Positions 1 through 10,700 of a DNA stretch of 64,000 bases are shown piece after piece. The stretch's first letter is position 1, and each line of letters begins with the position of its first letter. The notes below the pieces were generated by a model. It did no database searches, was not told the origin of the DNA, and saw only the letters and a program-made list of their open reading frames with translations. Made by a program: the position numbers and the translations under genes. The stretch spans positions 1-64,000 of the forward strand of contig CAMHIS010000004.1 of NCBI GenBank assembly GCA_946185285.1, in the 5' to 3' direction. The stretch is from an uncultured Prevotellaceae bacterium. GTDB taxonomy: Bacteria > Bacteroidota > Bacteroidia > Bacteroidales > Bacteroidaceae.

Positions 1-110
1 TATAGAACTTGTTGATTGGCTCGCCGTTGTATTTGATGCTTCCGTTCTCTGCCACCTCCACGCCTGGCAAGCGACGTAGCACGTCGGCCATGTTGCGGTC
101 TTGTTTTTGT
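1..110 (-). pseudogene. Fragment of TonB-dependent receptor plug-like domain, runs off window start
   Basis: Minus-strand translation ..QKQDRNMADVLRRLPGVEVAENGSIKYNGEPINKFY; in-frame stop TGA (113-111) directly upstream, no plausible start. Confidence 0.6.
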
Positions 111-663
111 CATAGATTGTAAAGTAGATAGTTGAATGAGAAGGGGGAGGATACGAAGACTTGTTTTCTTTCTGTACTCCTGATTTGGGTTTACAATACC
201 TTATTTTATGTATAAGAACATCTAAACTTAAACCTAAACTGGTAAATTCGATTTGATTTGTTCGGAAAAAGAGAATTGTTTTACCCAAAAACCTTAATCA
301 TCCACAATACTCATTTGAATTTTCAACTCAAATGAGATCTCACATCGGTATATTTTCAAGTTGCAACAAAGAAGGAGTGGTAACAAACAGATGACTTTTC
401 AGTAAAAAGAAACTGTCGAGCGGATGGCGACAGATAATATTGTCATTTTGCTTGACAATTTCTCCTTCCGAGCCAGAAAGAACACTTTGGCGTGCTTTAT
501 GTCACCAACAGAGCATTGGTGGACATTTGGAAATGAACTGCGCATCAATGACAAAAGTGTCACTTTTCAGCGTAGCTATCTGTGCTACAACGTATTTACT
601 TAGGTGGTGGCTAATCAAAAAGCACCACCTTTTTCGAAAAGCGTCACTCTGCCAATTCCAACA

Positions 664-682
664 GTAAAACAACTTGTTTTAC
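664..682. repeat. Perfect palindrome GTAAAACAACTTGTTTTAC, copy 1
   Basis: Read directly; 9-bp arms around one central base. Confidence 0.8.
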
Positions 683-729
683 TTTAGGAAGATGGCGGGT
701 AGACGTAAGTTTGCCCGCGACTTACAACA

Positions 730-748
730 GTAAAACAAGTTGTTTTAC
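730..748. repeat. Perfect palindrome GTAAAACAAGTTGTTTTAC, copy 2
   Basis: Same arms as copy 1, 66 bp downstream (start to start). Confidence 0.8.
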
Positions 749-850
749 ATTCGCAAACACCCTGTACAACCAGTGTTTATCGGCATTCCAAGCAGGTTTT
801 ACCGCCTTGCAAAAAGGTGGTACTTTGAAGCTAAGCACCACCTTATATAA

Positions 851-1042
851 TTATCTATAGCACAGAAAGTTATATAGAAAAGTGGTACTTTTCCATATTT
901 TCATAATCTTGCGCCACGTCCTGACGTCGTTCAAGAAGGTATAGAACATATCCTTGTGGCAATTGACGAACCTAAACAGCGGCGAGTCGGTGTACTTTGA
1001 CGCCGGGTAAAGGCAGTCGTACTTCGGCTTAACGAAAGACAT
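851..1042 (-). pseudogene. Possible truncated transposase N-terminus
   Basis: MSFVKPKYDCLYPASKYTDSPLFRFVNCHKDMFYTFLNDVRTWRKIM resembles transposase N-termini by memory only; no catalytic domain follows. Confidence 0.25.
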
Positions 1043-1390
1043 GTGGCGGTAATCAAACTTTACATTCTTCAGTACGTTGGAGATGGTACCAGGGGCACTC
1101 CATCAATGATCAGGAACTATCACCACACGGAAAAATATCATGAAAGCGCATGTTATTTGCATTTAGTATAAAAAAAATTTGCAAGTTTCAGCAGAATTTC
1201 TTAATTTTGCACTTGATATTATTAAAGATGAACGCGAACACGACACATATCAACGATAAAGCAACCGGGCTTTTCTATGAAAAAGAGAGCCTCAGATGCG
1301 TGTGGAGCGTGCGTGGAAGAAGATTTAACAAAGAAAATTTGGCCGATTCAGATAAAAGTATCATATTTGCAGAATAAATGTTTGAAGAGA

Positions 1391-1870
1391 ATGTGTACAT
1401 TGAACGTTAGAATAGATGATAAAGTGATGGCGAGGGTTAAGCCTCATTTCACAGGAGACCATGCCATGCAGCTCTGGATAGAGGAGGTGCTGAAACGGGC
1501 AATGGAGGACTATGCCGAGGAACGGGAGTCGCAGCTGGCAGATGTCTATGAGCGACTTAGCCATTTGTCATCGCTGAAAAAAGGATGGGATGGCCGAGGT
1601 GCCTTGCCCGTTTCCCAAAGTGTAATAGGCAACGTCCGCAAGGTTATGAGTATTTCGGACAAAGAGGACTGGGAGGGATGGATGATTTCTCCAGACGTGA
1701 ATGCCACTCTTTGCTTGTTTGCTCCGAATACCAAGGCCAGCATCAGCCTTGGCTCACGTGAGTTCTCCTATTTCGCCCGAAAGGATGGAGAAAGACTGGG
1801 TGAAAGTCATGTTGTTTTTACGCCCGAAGTTTTTTTAAGTGTGATGCGTAAGTTGTGGCTGGGGGAGTAA
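1391..1870 (+). CDS. Hypothetical protein with ..LSSLKKGWDGRGALPVS.. motif
   Basis: ORF; start moved to ATG 1391 downstream of a promoter-like repeat at 1318-1378. Confidence 0.6.
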   Translation: MCTLNVRIDDKVMARVKPHFTGDHAMQLWIEEVLKRAMEDYAEERESQLADVYERLSHLSSLKKGWDGRGALPVSQSVIGNVRKVMSISDKEDWEGWMISPDVNATLCLFAPNTKASISLGSREFSYFARKDGERLGESHVVFTPEVFLSVMRKLWLGE

Positions 1871-1901
1871 ATGGTGCTTGGGGCAAAGTTTGTATTGATT
1901 A

Positions 1902-1934
1902 TTTGGAATTATCGGAGAAAAGTTGTAATTTTGC
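1902..1934 (+). promoter_or_regulatory. Bacteroidetes sigma-ABfr-like promoter upstream of rpn-like gene
   Basis: TTTG (1902-1905), 20-nt spacer, TAATTTTGC (1926-1934). Confidence 0.6.
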
Positions 1935-1956
1935 AGGATATTAAAATAAAGAAAAA

Positions 1957-2928
1957 ATGAAGGTTGCCAATCCTATTTATGACATAGTGTTTAAATACAT
2001 GATGGAGGATGAGCGCATCGCCCGCACCATCCTGTCGGCCCTGCTTAAGGTGGAGGTGCTGGCCGTAGAGGTGCGGCCACACGAATATAGTGACGACACT
2101 CACGAAAACCTGTCGGTGTTCCGCATTGATTTCGGAGCCACTATCCGCAGTGCAGGGGGAAATGAGAAGCTAATTCTGATAGAACTACAGAAAACCTGGC
2201 TTGAGACAGAGACACTTCGTTTCCGACAGTATTTAGGTGTTCATTACTCCAATCCGAAGAACATGCTGGCCAACGGCTCCGCACTGCCAATGGTTGCCGT
2301 ATACCTGTTAGGCCACAAGGTTGGCGACATAGAAGAACCCGTGCTTTACGTCAACCATCAGTCGCTTGACTATGATGGCAATGTCGTGACTAAAGGCCTT
2401 CCAAACTCCTTTGTCGACAGTCTGACGCATGATAGTATTATCGTCCAGATTCCCCGTTTGCACGGTCATATCAACAACCGCCTTGATATGGTTCTGAGCA
2501 TCTTTGATCAGTCCCGCCGTGACCAGGACGATAACCGTATCTTGCGCATTGATGACAAAGTATACGAGAATGATGCCGATATGGAGCATATTCTTCGTCG
2601 ACTGACAATGGCTGCGGCTGATGCCGACATACGCCACAAGATGAACGTAGAGGAAGAATATTTTAGCGCCATCGAAAAGCGTGACACAGAGATTCTACTT
2701 AGAGACAAACATATTGCAGAACAGAAGGCACAGATCACCGAACAGAAGGCACAGCTCACCGAACAGAAGGCACAGCTCACCGAACAGAAGGCACAGCTCA
2801 CCGAACAGAAGGCACAGCTACGGACAACCATAAAAATGCTGTTGGATGCAGGAAAGTCGCTGGAAGACATCTCTTCTGCTATCAACATGGATATAGACAC
2901 AGTCACCACACTGGCCAAGGAGTGGTGA
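1957..2928 (+). CDS. Rpn family PD-(D/E)XK nuclease / putative transposase
   Basis: MKVANPIYDIVFKYMMEDERIARTILSALL...LILIELQKTW N-terminal domain typical of Bacteroidetes Rpn/PDDEXK_2 proteins; coiled-coil tail. Confidence 0.8.
   Translation: MKVANPIYDIVFKYMMEDERIARTILSALLKVEVLAVEVRPHEYSDDTHENLSVFRIDFGATIRSAGGNEKLILIELQKTWLETETLRFRQYLGVHYSNPKNMLANGSALPMVAVYLLGHKVGDIEEPVLYVNHQSLDYDGNVVTKGLPNSFVDSLTHDSIIVQIPRLHGHINNRLDMVLSIFDQSRRDQDDNRILRIDDKVYENDADMEHILRRLTMAAADADIRHKMNVEEEYFSAIEKRDTEILLRDKHIAEQKAQITEQKAQLTEQKAQLTEQKAQLTEQKAQLRTTIKMLLDAGKSLEDISSAINMDIDTVTTLAKEW
2719..2823 (+). repeat. Five tandem 21-bp units encoding EQKAQ(L/I)T heptads
   Basis: gaacagaaggcacagctcacc units at 2719, 2740, 2761, 2782, 2803. 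Confidence 0.95.
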
Positions 2929-3008
2929 AACTCAACCAGATTGCTATTCAGCAAATGCGAGTACTGAACGATAATGAAGGACGAAAATTATTGAAGTAGA
3001 AACAAGAT

Positions 3009-3128
3009 ATGACATACAATATGAATCAGATTATGACAAACGATAAGGAACAACGGATTAAACGAATTGACGCCCTGCTGCTGGTGACTATCGGCAGCGG
3101 AGTGAATGGTGCGTTAGCGCAGATTTAA
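3009..3128 (+). pseudogene. Orphan leader/signal-peptide fragment (leader copy 1)
   Basis: MTYNMNQIMTNDKEQRIKRIDALLLVTIGSGVNGALAQI*; 35 bp (3033-3067) identical to 4791-4825 in the giant gene start. Confidence 0.65.
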
Positions 3129-3137
3129 CAAAGAAGA

Positions 3138-3170
3138 TTTGGCGGATTCAGAGAATAGTTGTATTTTTGC
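3138..3170 (+). promoter_or_regulatory. Bacteroidetes-type promoter for TA pair
   Basis: TTTG (3138-3141), 20-nt spacer, TATTTTTGC (3162-3170). Confidence 0.6.
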
Positions 3171-3186
3171 ACAAAATAAAAAAATT

Positions 3187-3456
3187 ATGAGCGAAGATAT
3201 TAAAAATGACGAGATGACTGTTGACGTAGCCAGTGAACCCATGACAGGATATGCATTGAATCATTATCCCTCATGTGACAAGGAAATGGAGATTGATTAC
3301 AATTTTCAAGGGAAAGACTTTGGCTATGCAAGAACGCTGGAGGAACTGGAGTTTGCACTTGACGAGGCTGATGCAGAACGTAGCGATCCATCAAAATGGA
3401 TTACTCCTGTAGAATTCCACACCCGTTTAGAGAAAAAATACGCATGGCTAAGGTAA
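3187..3456 (+). CDS. Putative antitoxin of a RelE/ParE-type TA pair
   Basis: Small acidic protein; overlaps downstream toxin ORF by 13 bp. Confidence 0.6.
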   Translation: MSEDIKNDEMTVDVASEPMTGYALNHYPSCDKEMEIDYNFQGKDFGYARTLEELEFALDEADAERSDPSKWITPVEFHTRLEKKYAWLR

Positions 3457-3767
3457 TTTGGCGTGAAAAAGCCTCGCTCTTGTTGGAGAACCATCTCGAC
3501 TATGCATTAGCCGAGTTTGGCCGAAAGGCAGTCAGTAATTGGTATAAGGAAATTCTCCGCATAGAGACCAGACTGGCGATGCATCCAGAGTCTTTCACTC
3601 CAGAGCCGTCACTCGCTCACAGAGGCAAGGCCTATCGCGGCGCGATACTGATGAAGAATTTTAAACTGATACATTATTACGATATTGAAAGTGACACTGT
3701 CTATATTGACTATATTTGGGATATGCGAATGAATCCCGTCAAGTTAAGACGAATGATATTTGACTAA
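3444..3767 (+). CDS. RelE/ParE-like toxin
   Basis: MAKVIWREKASLLLENHLDYALAEFGRKAVSNWYKEI...FKLIHYYDIESDTVYIDYIWDMRMNPVKL. Confidence 0.65.
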   Translation: MAKVIWREKASLLLENHLDYALAEFGRKAVSNWYKEILRIETRLAMHPESFTPEPSLAHRGKAYRGAILMKNFKLIHYYDIESDTVYIDYIWDMRMNPVKLRRMIFD

Positions 3768-3774
3768 TGTAATT

Positions 3775-4038
3775 ATGACACAAGATATGAACAAGCAGAT
3801 ATTAAGACGAGATATGGAAAAGTCTTGTTTCCGGAAAGGAAGGGCGTTGCTCTGCCTCTCCTTCCTCCTCCTGATGCTTTGCTTGGGAGTGAATGGGGCG
3901 TGGGGACAATTCAAAGAAAAACCCGCCGACTTGAAAGCAGGCGGGTATTCAGAAACTTGGTTACGTGTCATGAAGACAGAGGCTTTACCAAGCATTACGA
4001 CTGCAAAGATATATATTTTATTTGAAACCACCAAATGA
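3775..4038 (+). CDS. Orphan leader ORF with signal peptide (leader copy 2), probably a truncated giant-gene start
   Basis: MTQDMNKQILRRDMEK...ALLCLSFLLLMLCLGVNGAWGQ matches the giant gene leader, then unrelated sequence. Confidence 0.45.
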   Translation: MTQDMNKQILRRDMEKSCFRKGRALLCLSFLLLMLCLGVNGAWGQFKEKPADLKAGGYSETWLRVMKTEALPSITTAKIYILFETTK

Positions 4039-4757
4039 ATTACCATAAATTTGCAAAAATATATTCATATTCCCGAATCTCACGTTATCTGAAAGCTGCT
4101 AAGGGGAATAAGAAAAAGGCGCAAGCAATGTATTACGCCAATGCACGTCTTGCCCGTTCTTTTCAGCCCATTATCAGTTTCTTTGAGGTGATATTAAGAA
4201 ACCACCTGCATTACGCATTAGCCAATCATTTTGGTGATGTTCAATGGCTAATCAATCAGAAGACAGGGTTTATGTCAGCTCCATCTCTTACCCATACCAA
4301 CAAGAAAACAGGGGAAATCATAGTTAATGATTTCTTGAAAAAAGAGATAGAGCGAGCTGAGAAGATACTGACAGATAAAGGGCGGAACATAACGGCTGGA
4401 AGAATTATAGCGGAGTTGAACTTTGGCTTTTGGAACAGTTTATATGAAACGCACCATTACGCATTGTTAAGTGGTGTTCCTTGTACTATCTTTAATGGTT
4501 TGCCTGCTGGAGTCGGGCGGAAAAAGATAAACCAAAAGATACAATTGATAAGGAAAATGAGAAACAGAATAAGCCACAACGAGCCACTCTGTTTTAAAGA
4601 TAAATCTTTTGATATGACTTATGTAAATGATATGTATATAGTCATTTGTGATTTCATGTCATGGATTAATCCTAACATTCTCATAGAGCTAAGCAAAGAA
4701 AATCTTGACAAAGTCAAAAGTGAGATTTTGGCAACTGAGGCAATACTAAAAAGATAA
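4035..4757 (+). CDS. Abi-like (abortive infection) family protein
   Basis: SFQPIISFFEVILRNHLHYALANHFGD...NFGFWNSLYE...KIQLIRKMRNRISHNEPLCF motifs. Confidence 0.8.
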   Translation: MNYHKFAKIYSYSRISRYLKAAKGNKKKAQAMYYANARLARSFQPIISFFEVILRNHLHYALANHFGDVQWLINQKTGFMSAPSLTHTNKKTGEIIVNDFLKKEIERAEKILTDKGRNITAGRIIAELNFGFWNSLYETHHYALLSGVPCTIFNGLPAGVGRKKINQKIQLIRKMRNRISHNEPLCFKDKSFDMTYVNDMYIVICDFMSWINPNILIELSKENLDKVKSEILATEAILKR

Positions 4758-4763
4758 CGAAAT

Positions 4764-7700
4764 ATGACACAAGATATGAACAAGCAGATAATGACAAACG
4801 ATAAGGAACAACGGATTAAACGAATGGACAGAGATATGAATTGTGAAGTGATTCATGACGGGAAACTATTTGGGAACAGTTTCATGACTTCATGCGCCAA
4901 GGGAGTGCATGTCCTGCGCTGTGCCCTCCTCCTGCTGCTGATGGCTATCGGCGGCGGAGTGAATAGTGCGTGGGGACAAATAGATTATTCCGGAACTTAT
5001 TATATTGCGTTCGCTGGTAAAAGTGGTAATAATTTTGCCCCAAACAATCAGGGGAGCAACTACTATCTATGCCCTACAGAGAACTGGTGTTGGTATGAAG
5101 CCAACAACAACTTTACTAATTCAGACAACGGTCAGCCGTTCCTAACAACTCATAAAATTGCAAGTGGAGATGAAGAAAAATACAAATGGATTGTTGAAAA
5201 ACATACAAAAAACGGCAAAGACTATTACTCTTTCAGATATGGTGTTGATTATAACGAAGGAGGTTCTACTATTAGCAGGTATTTGATGTATAGCTTACAG
5301 ATAAGAACTGCAGCAGCAAATCGTATCCGAGTACATATTGAAAAGGTTTCATATAATGGTACTCCTGATGACAATGCTTTATTTGAAATCACAACGAATA
5401 AGAACGGTGGTTATAAGATTCGTCCGATTAACATAGAGGGTTATTGGATAAATGTTACAAATGGAAACTCAGATAGTTTTCAAGGTGTATCAGGTAAAAA
5501 CGATGGTCCTGATGGACATAAGGATGTAGGAGGAACTATTGGTATTTGGAATGAAGAAAACTATGAGGCTCGTTGCTATTTCGAGGATGTCATCACTCGT
5601 CCAACAATTACAATTAATTCGAGTAATTTAATTGAAATAACAGCGGCTCAGTCAGGTGCGACCATACGATATACTACCGATGGTTCTGAACCTACCGCAG
5701 AGAATGGAACAACATATACTGTACCTATCAATCCTAGCGTTGGAACTACGATTAAGGCAGTTGCAATTGTTTCCGGTGAGGCTTCAAATGTTGCTACTTT
5801 ACAGAGACGTTTGATTCAGAACCAAAACAATGGTTGGACGGTTGATGAAAGTACAACAGATTTCCATTTCTATTTGACTCAAGGTGATGATGACAACAAC
5901 ATCACCAAGGTTAACACAACGAGTCTGTTCCGTCCGTCGATGGAATGGTATATTATTGATAATAAAAATTGCTTCAACTACATTGTTAATGCATCGAACA
6001 ACAAGTATCTGTGTTACGATGCTACCAATACCAACAAGGTATATATGGCTGCTTATGACAATGCCAATGATAATAAATATAAGTTTAGTATTACGGAATC
6101 TCCAACAGCCGGTACATTCAACATCTATTCAGACGGACAGAATAAGCTTATCAACAAGGCTAATGGAAATAATAAAAGTGATGTCATAGCTACTCTCGAT
6201 TACACGGACCCTAATGCTAAAAATGGAACTGCCCGCTGGAAATTTGTTTTGCCAACGAGCCTTGACAAAACTGCTCCATTTACTGTATCTAACCCATCAA
6301 CAGGGAATTATACCTATTACAAGTTGCGTAGCAGTGGAGATGGATATTATATCAAAGCACCTGCTTCTGCTGACGCTAACGCTACGATGGTTGTTGCAGC
6401 GTCAGCAGACGATAATACCTATTGGTATCTTGAAGAGGCGGCTGCAGCCACCAACGCAGATTGGCTGACCTACTATTATATCCGCAATGCCAAGACAGGA
6501 GACTATCTTTATTATGCGAATGGCAATCCTAGCGATAATAATGCTGCTTTCAAGGCAAGTACGACCAACGGCGATGCAGACCGATACCAATTTGCATGGG
6601 CTCACTCAACGACGGCGGACTACTATTTTATAGTGCCCAAAATGCTGCTTAACCAAACATTGAATAATTTCAGTACTATGAACAGGAATAGCGGTACATT
6701 GAGAGTACAGAAAGTAAGAGACACAGGATCATCTGCGTGGTCTTTCTCTCAGGTTCCCAATTCCGATTTCAAATGCGCACAGCCAGTAATTACTTGGCGT
6801 GCAGGTGATGGCGGTTATGTTGTCACACCGACCGAATCAGACGCAAAGATTTACTATAAGATCGGAGAGGGCGTATTAACTCCTACTACAGGTACACTCT
6901 ATACAGGGGCTATTTCTGTTGCGGAGTTAGGAGTAGAATCGGCAACCATCAGAGTTATCGCCGCAAGAAACAGTGATGGCAGTGATGCATCTACAGAAGT
7001 GAGTGTGTCCGTCAGCAGAGTGGCAACGCCCGAAATATCACTGACAGAGGATGGAAAGGTTGAAATAACATGTGCTACTCCCGGGGCAAGCATCTTCTAC
7101 GAGATGGACACTACTAGTCCGAGCAACCCCACGTCATCCAGCACATCATATACAGGCCCCATCGAAGGCCCTACTGGCAAAGTCATCAAGGCCATAGCTG
7201 TAAAAGACGAATGGATTAATTCTGTTGTGACAACGAGTGAAACTATCGTATTTACTTGCGCCACACCTGTTATCAAGAAAACTTCTGCAACAACCTTCAC
7301 CATCCAATGTGTCTTCCCTACCAGCGGTGTCACAATCCGCTATACCAAGGGTGATGGCACTCAGGCCGACCCCACAGCATCGACTGGCACCGTATATAGC
7401 GAGCCTGTGACCTTCAGCGAGAGCGAACTGCCCTTTACCATCAAGGCCATTGCCGTAGCCGACGGTTACACCAGTTCGGAAGTAGTTACAAAGCAATTGA
7501 CCGAGAGTCTAAACGAAGATGTCGACGGCTACTATGAGATTGCTTCTGCTGATGACTTCAGCAAGTTTATCCAAATGGTGACCAGCGGCGATGCGGACAA
7601 GAAATACAAGATTACTGCTAATATCACCTTATCTGACATCGATGTTATCAGCGAACCTTTCACTGGAGAACTGATGGGTGTGGTCAAAGCCGATGGCACA

Positions 7701-10700
7701 ATCCCAGTCATTAGCGGGCTGAAACACGCAATATTTAACACTATCAATGGCGGAACGGTGAAGAATGTCATCCTCGACAATATCACAATTAGTGGCAATG
7801 GTAACAAGGGGGCTATTGCCAACGAGGCAACGGGAACCTCACGCATCTATAATTGCGGTGTACTGGCAACGGACAGTGAAGTGGAAACAGATGCCGATGG
7901 TTATACACACATCACTACATGCAGCAGTACCATCAGTAGCAACGGGGGCTATGTCGGCGGTATTGTTGGTCTGCTGGATGGCAGCTCGCGCGTTATCAAT
8001 TGCTTCAGTTATGCCAACATCACAAAAGGAAATGAGGTAGGCGGTATTGTAGGACATAACAACGTCGCCACGACATCTACCAATCTCCAGACGATGGTGA
8101 TGAACTGTATGTTCTATGGTGACATCGACGATGATTGGTGTACAAGTATTGCGCCCATTTATAACGGTGTAGAAATAACCAACGACGGTGATGCTGACGG
8201 TGTCAACAATTTCAATTATTTCTGGGCCGGAGCCTCATACGTCCAGGGTCAGAATATTGATGTATATAACTGTGCCCTTGCTGCTGAGACTCGTTTCTTG
8301 CAGCGTTTCGAATTCTTCCGTCCCCTGCTCAATAGTAACCGCGAGCTGGCTGCATGGTGGGCAAGTACACCCACCACCACCGTCACCAAGAGCGAGATAA
8401 TGAAGTGGGTGTTGGAACCAAGCCAGATAGGCACAGCCACCCCATATCCTATTTTAAAGGCTCCTAACAAATATTATCCGTCGGTGGTGAACATCGATGC
8501 TGACAATGCGGAAGAATTTTCCGCCGATGCCGATGAAAGGAAGTCGCAGCATAACCAGGGGCGCAAGTTCGGAACCCTTGCCGTACACATTCAGAACAGC
8601 ACCGTTAGTTCTTCCTCCACTACTGCTCCATACGGGCCACCTGCCAATGCCAGTATCACCAAAAGCGACACGACCCTTGTCATCACCGACAAGGACCCTG
8701 ACCACTTCAACTTTAATTATGGAAAGGTTCAATTACCTTATTACAATGATGTAGGAACGAAAAACTATACAGGCAACCGTGTAGTTACAGGCTGGAAGAT
8801 TGTCTCGATAACTGGTGAAGGCAGCGGCACGCACTCTTTCACTACAGGTTCTCATCCTGCAGATGCAACAGCCACTGTCAACAACGCAACAGGAGAAATC
8901 TCACTTACCACTCCTTATAACTTTGCGGACCGTAAATGTACCCAAAAGGACCTTTACGGCTCTGGTGGCAGTAACCGTATTTTCAACCAAGGTGCATACT
9001 GGGATGTACCTGACAGCGTTACCGCCATCACCATCGAGCCTTATTGGGCCAAGGCGGTTTATCTGTCCGATGAATATTGGGATGTGACATATAAGAATGG
9101 CGGTACTAACGGTACTGATGCCATGAAGACTCCCGCCAGTGTCACAACCGTCGGGGGTGGACAACACTATGAAAACGGCAAGAAATATGATCTTACTACC
9201 CATAGTCTTGATGAAACAAATGGTCAGATTGTTTACACCTCCATATACGGTAAAAGCGGTGCTATCGCAAGTTCGGGTTCGGCACTATTTTCGGGTGTTG
9301 ATGCGAGTACTCACTCCGTTTATGATTATGCCGTGGTGCTTGTTGGCAACTATCACCATTATGGCGATTTGAATGCAGATAACAACAAGCCCTATACGGT
9401 TACCTCTATTGACCTTGATGGCGACAATGAACCCGACTACTCCTATATCCTTCGTTTCGATAGTCGTTTAAGAGTTCATCCTGTAAGGATTGATTTTTTG
9501 AATGTCATAGGTCTTGGTATGGCACAGAAATCAACAGGTGGTACCGGTACTTATAATTTTGGTATTATGCAACCAAATGGTTGGTTTGAATGTACAAATA
9601 CAGGTTTGTTCCGAGTGACACAGTTCGAATATGATCTCTCCCCACGAACCCTAAGTCCCATCATCCTACAAGGTGGAGTTATGGAACAGTGGGTGACCTA
9701 CCAAAATGGAAATTCAACTGCAGCCGATGCTGTTGAATACTTTCATGTGGGTGGCAACGTGTGGTTCAAGGAGTTCCACATGGGTGTACACCAGGATAGA
9801 ACCGATGACAAAGTGACTCCACATCCCCCTGTGTCAGTTACTGGTGGCGATTTTAAAGAATTATATCTGACAGGTTTATATAATAGCCCCAACGTCAATT
9901 ATCCAGATAATGCTGAGTGTTATATCAATGGCGGTCGTTTCGGCAAGGTCGCTGGTACAGGCATGCAGGGCATTGGCAATACCGGTGGCATCCCTAATGA
10001 GGGTAGTGAAGAGACTACTGGAAATATCATCTGGCAGATTGACAATGCTGATATCGATGAGTTCTACGGTGGTGGCATCAACGCCGCCCACATCTCGGAG
10101 GGCGACATCATAACCGTCATCTCAAACAGTCGTGTCGACCAGTTCTGCGGCGGTCCCAAGTTCGGCGACATGAACAGCGATAAAAAAGTGGTAACCAATG
10201 CCTCCAACTGCACATTCCGCGCCTTCTTCGGAGCTGGTTATGGTGGAAATTCCTATGACCGTCGTTATCCTTATAACCAGAATAATAAAATAAATATTAA
10301 CTGGGATACGTGGATTCAAGGAAATGATGGATTAAAATATCGGGTTAGTCCAACAATTGATAATAAAACATATGTTGGTGTAGAAACGCGAATAGACTAT
10401 CAGTTCATCCCTATGTCTAGTAACATTGACAACGTATGCCGTCTGTTTGTTGACTACGTTACATTCTCACTGGCCACCACGTATGATGTTACATCAAAAC
10501 TTACGGATTGTACCGTTACTACCAGTCCTCTTGGGCGTCTCGATCTTTTCGATGAGTGTCTTGGTAACTTCTATGGTGGCGGCAGCCTTGGCAAGGTTGT
10601 TGGTGACGTAAAGTCTACGCTCACCAACTGCACCGTGGAAGGCAATGTGTTCGGCGCTGGCTATTCAGCATCACTCCCCCCAGTTCAGGTAATGGACAAC

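Noticed and set aside
440-667. 75-aa ORF
   Set aside because: No recognisable features, mixed composition, located in degenerate AT-rich DNA
1150-1377. 75-aa ORF after a TAATTTTGC box
   Set aside because: Could be a truncated gene start, but no family signal; kept out of the features for lack of support
2719-2823. Short tandem repeat as a CRISPR or noncoding satellite
   Set aside because: Unit is exactly 21 bp, head-to-tail without spacers, and maintains heptads within an ORF
2508-2954. 148-aa antisense ORF with CAFCSVS repeats
   Set aside because: Antisense translation of the EQKAQLT heptad repeats of the Rpn gene
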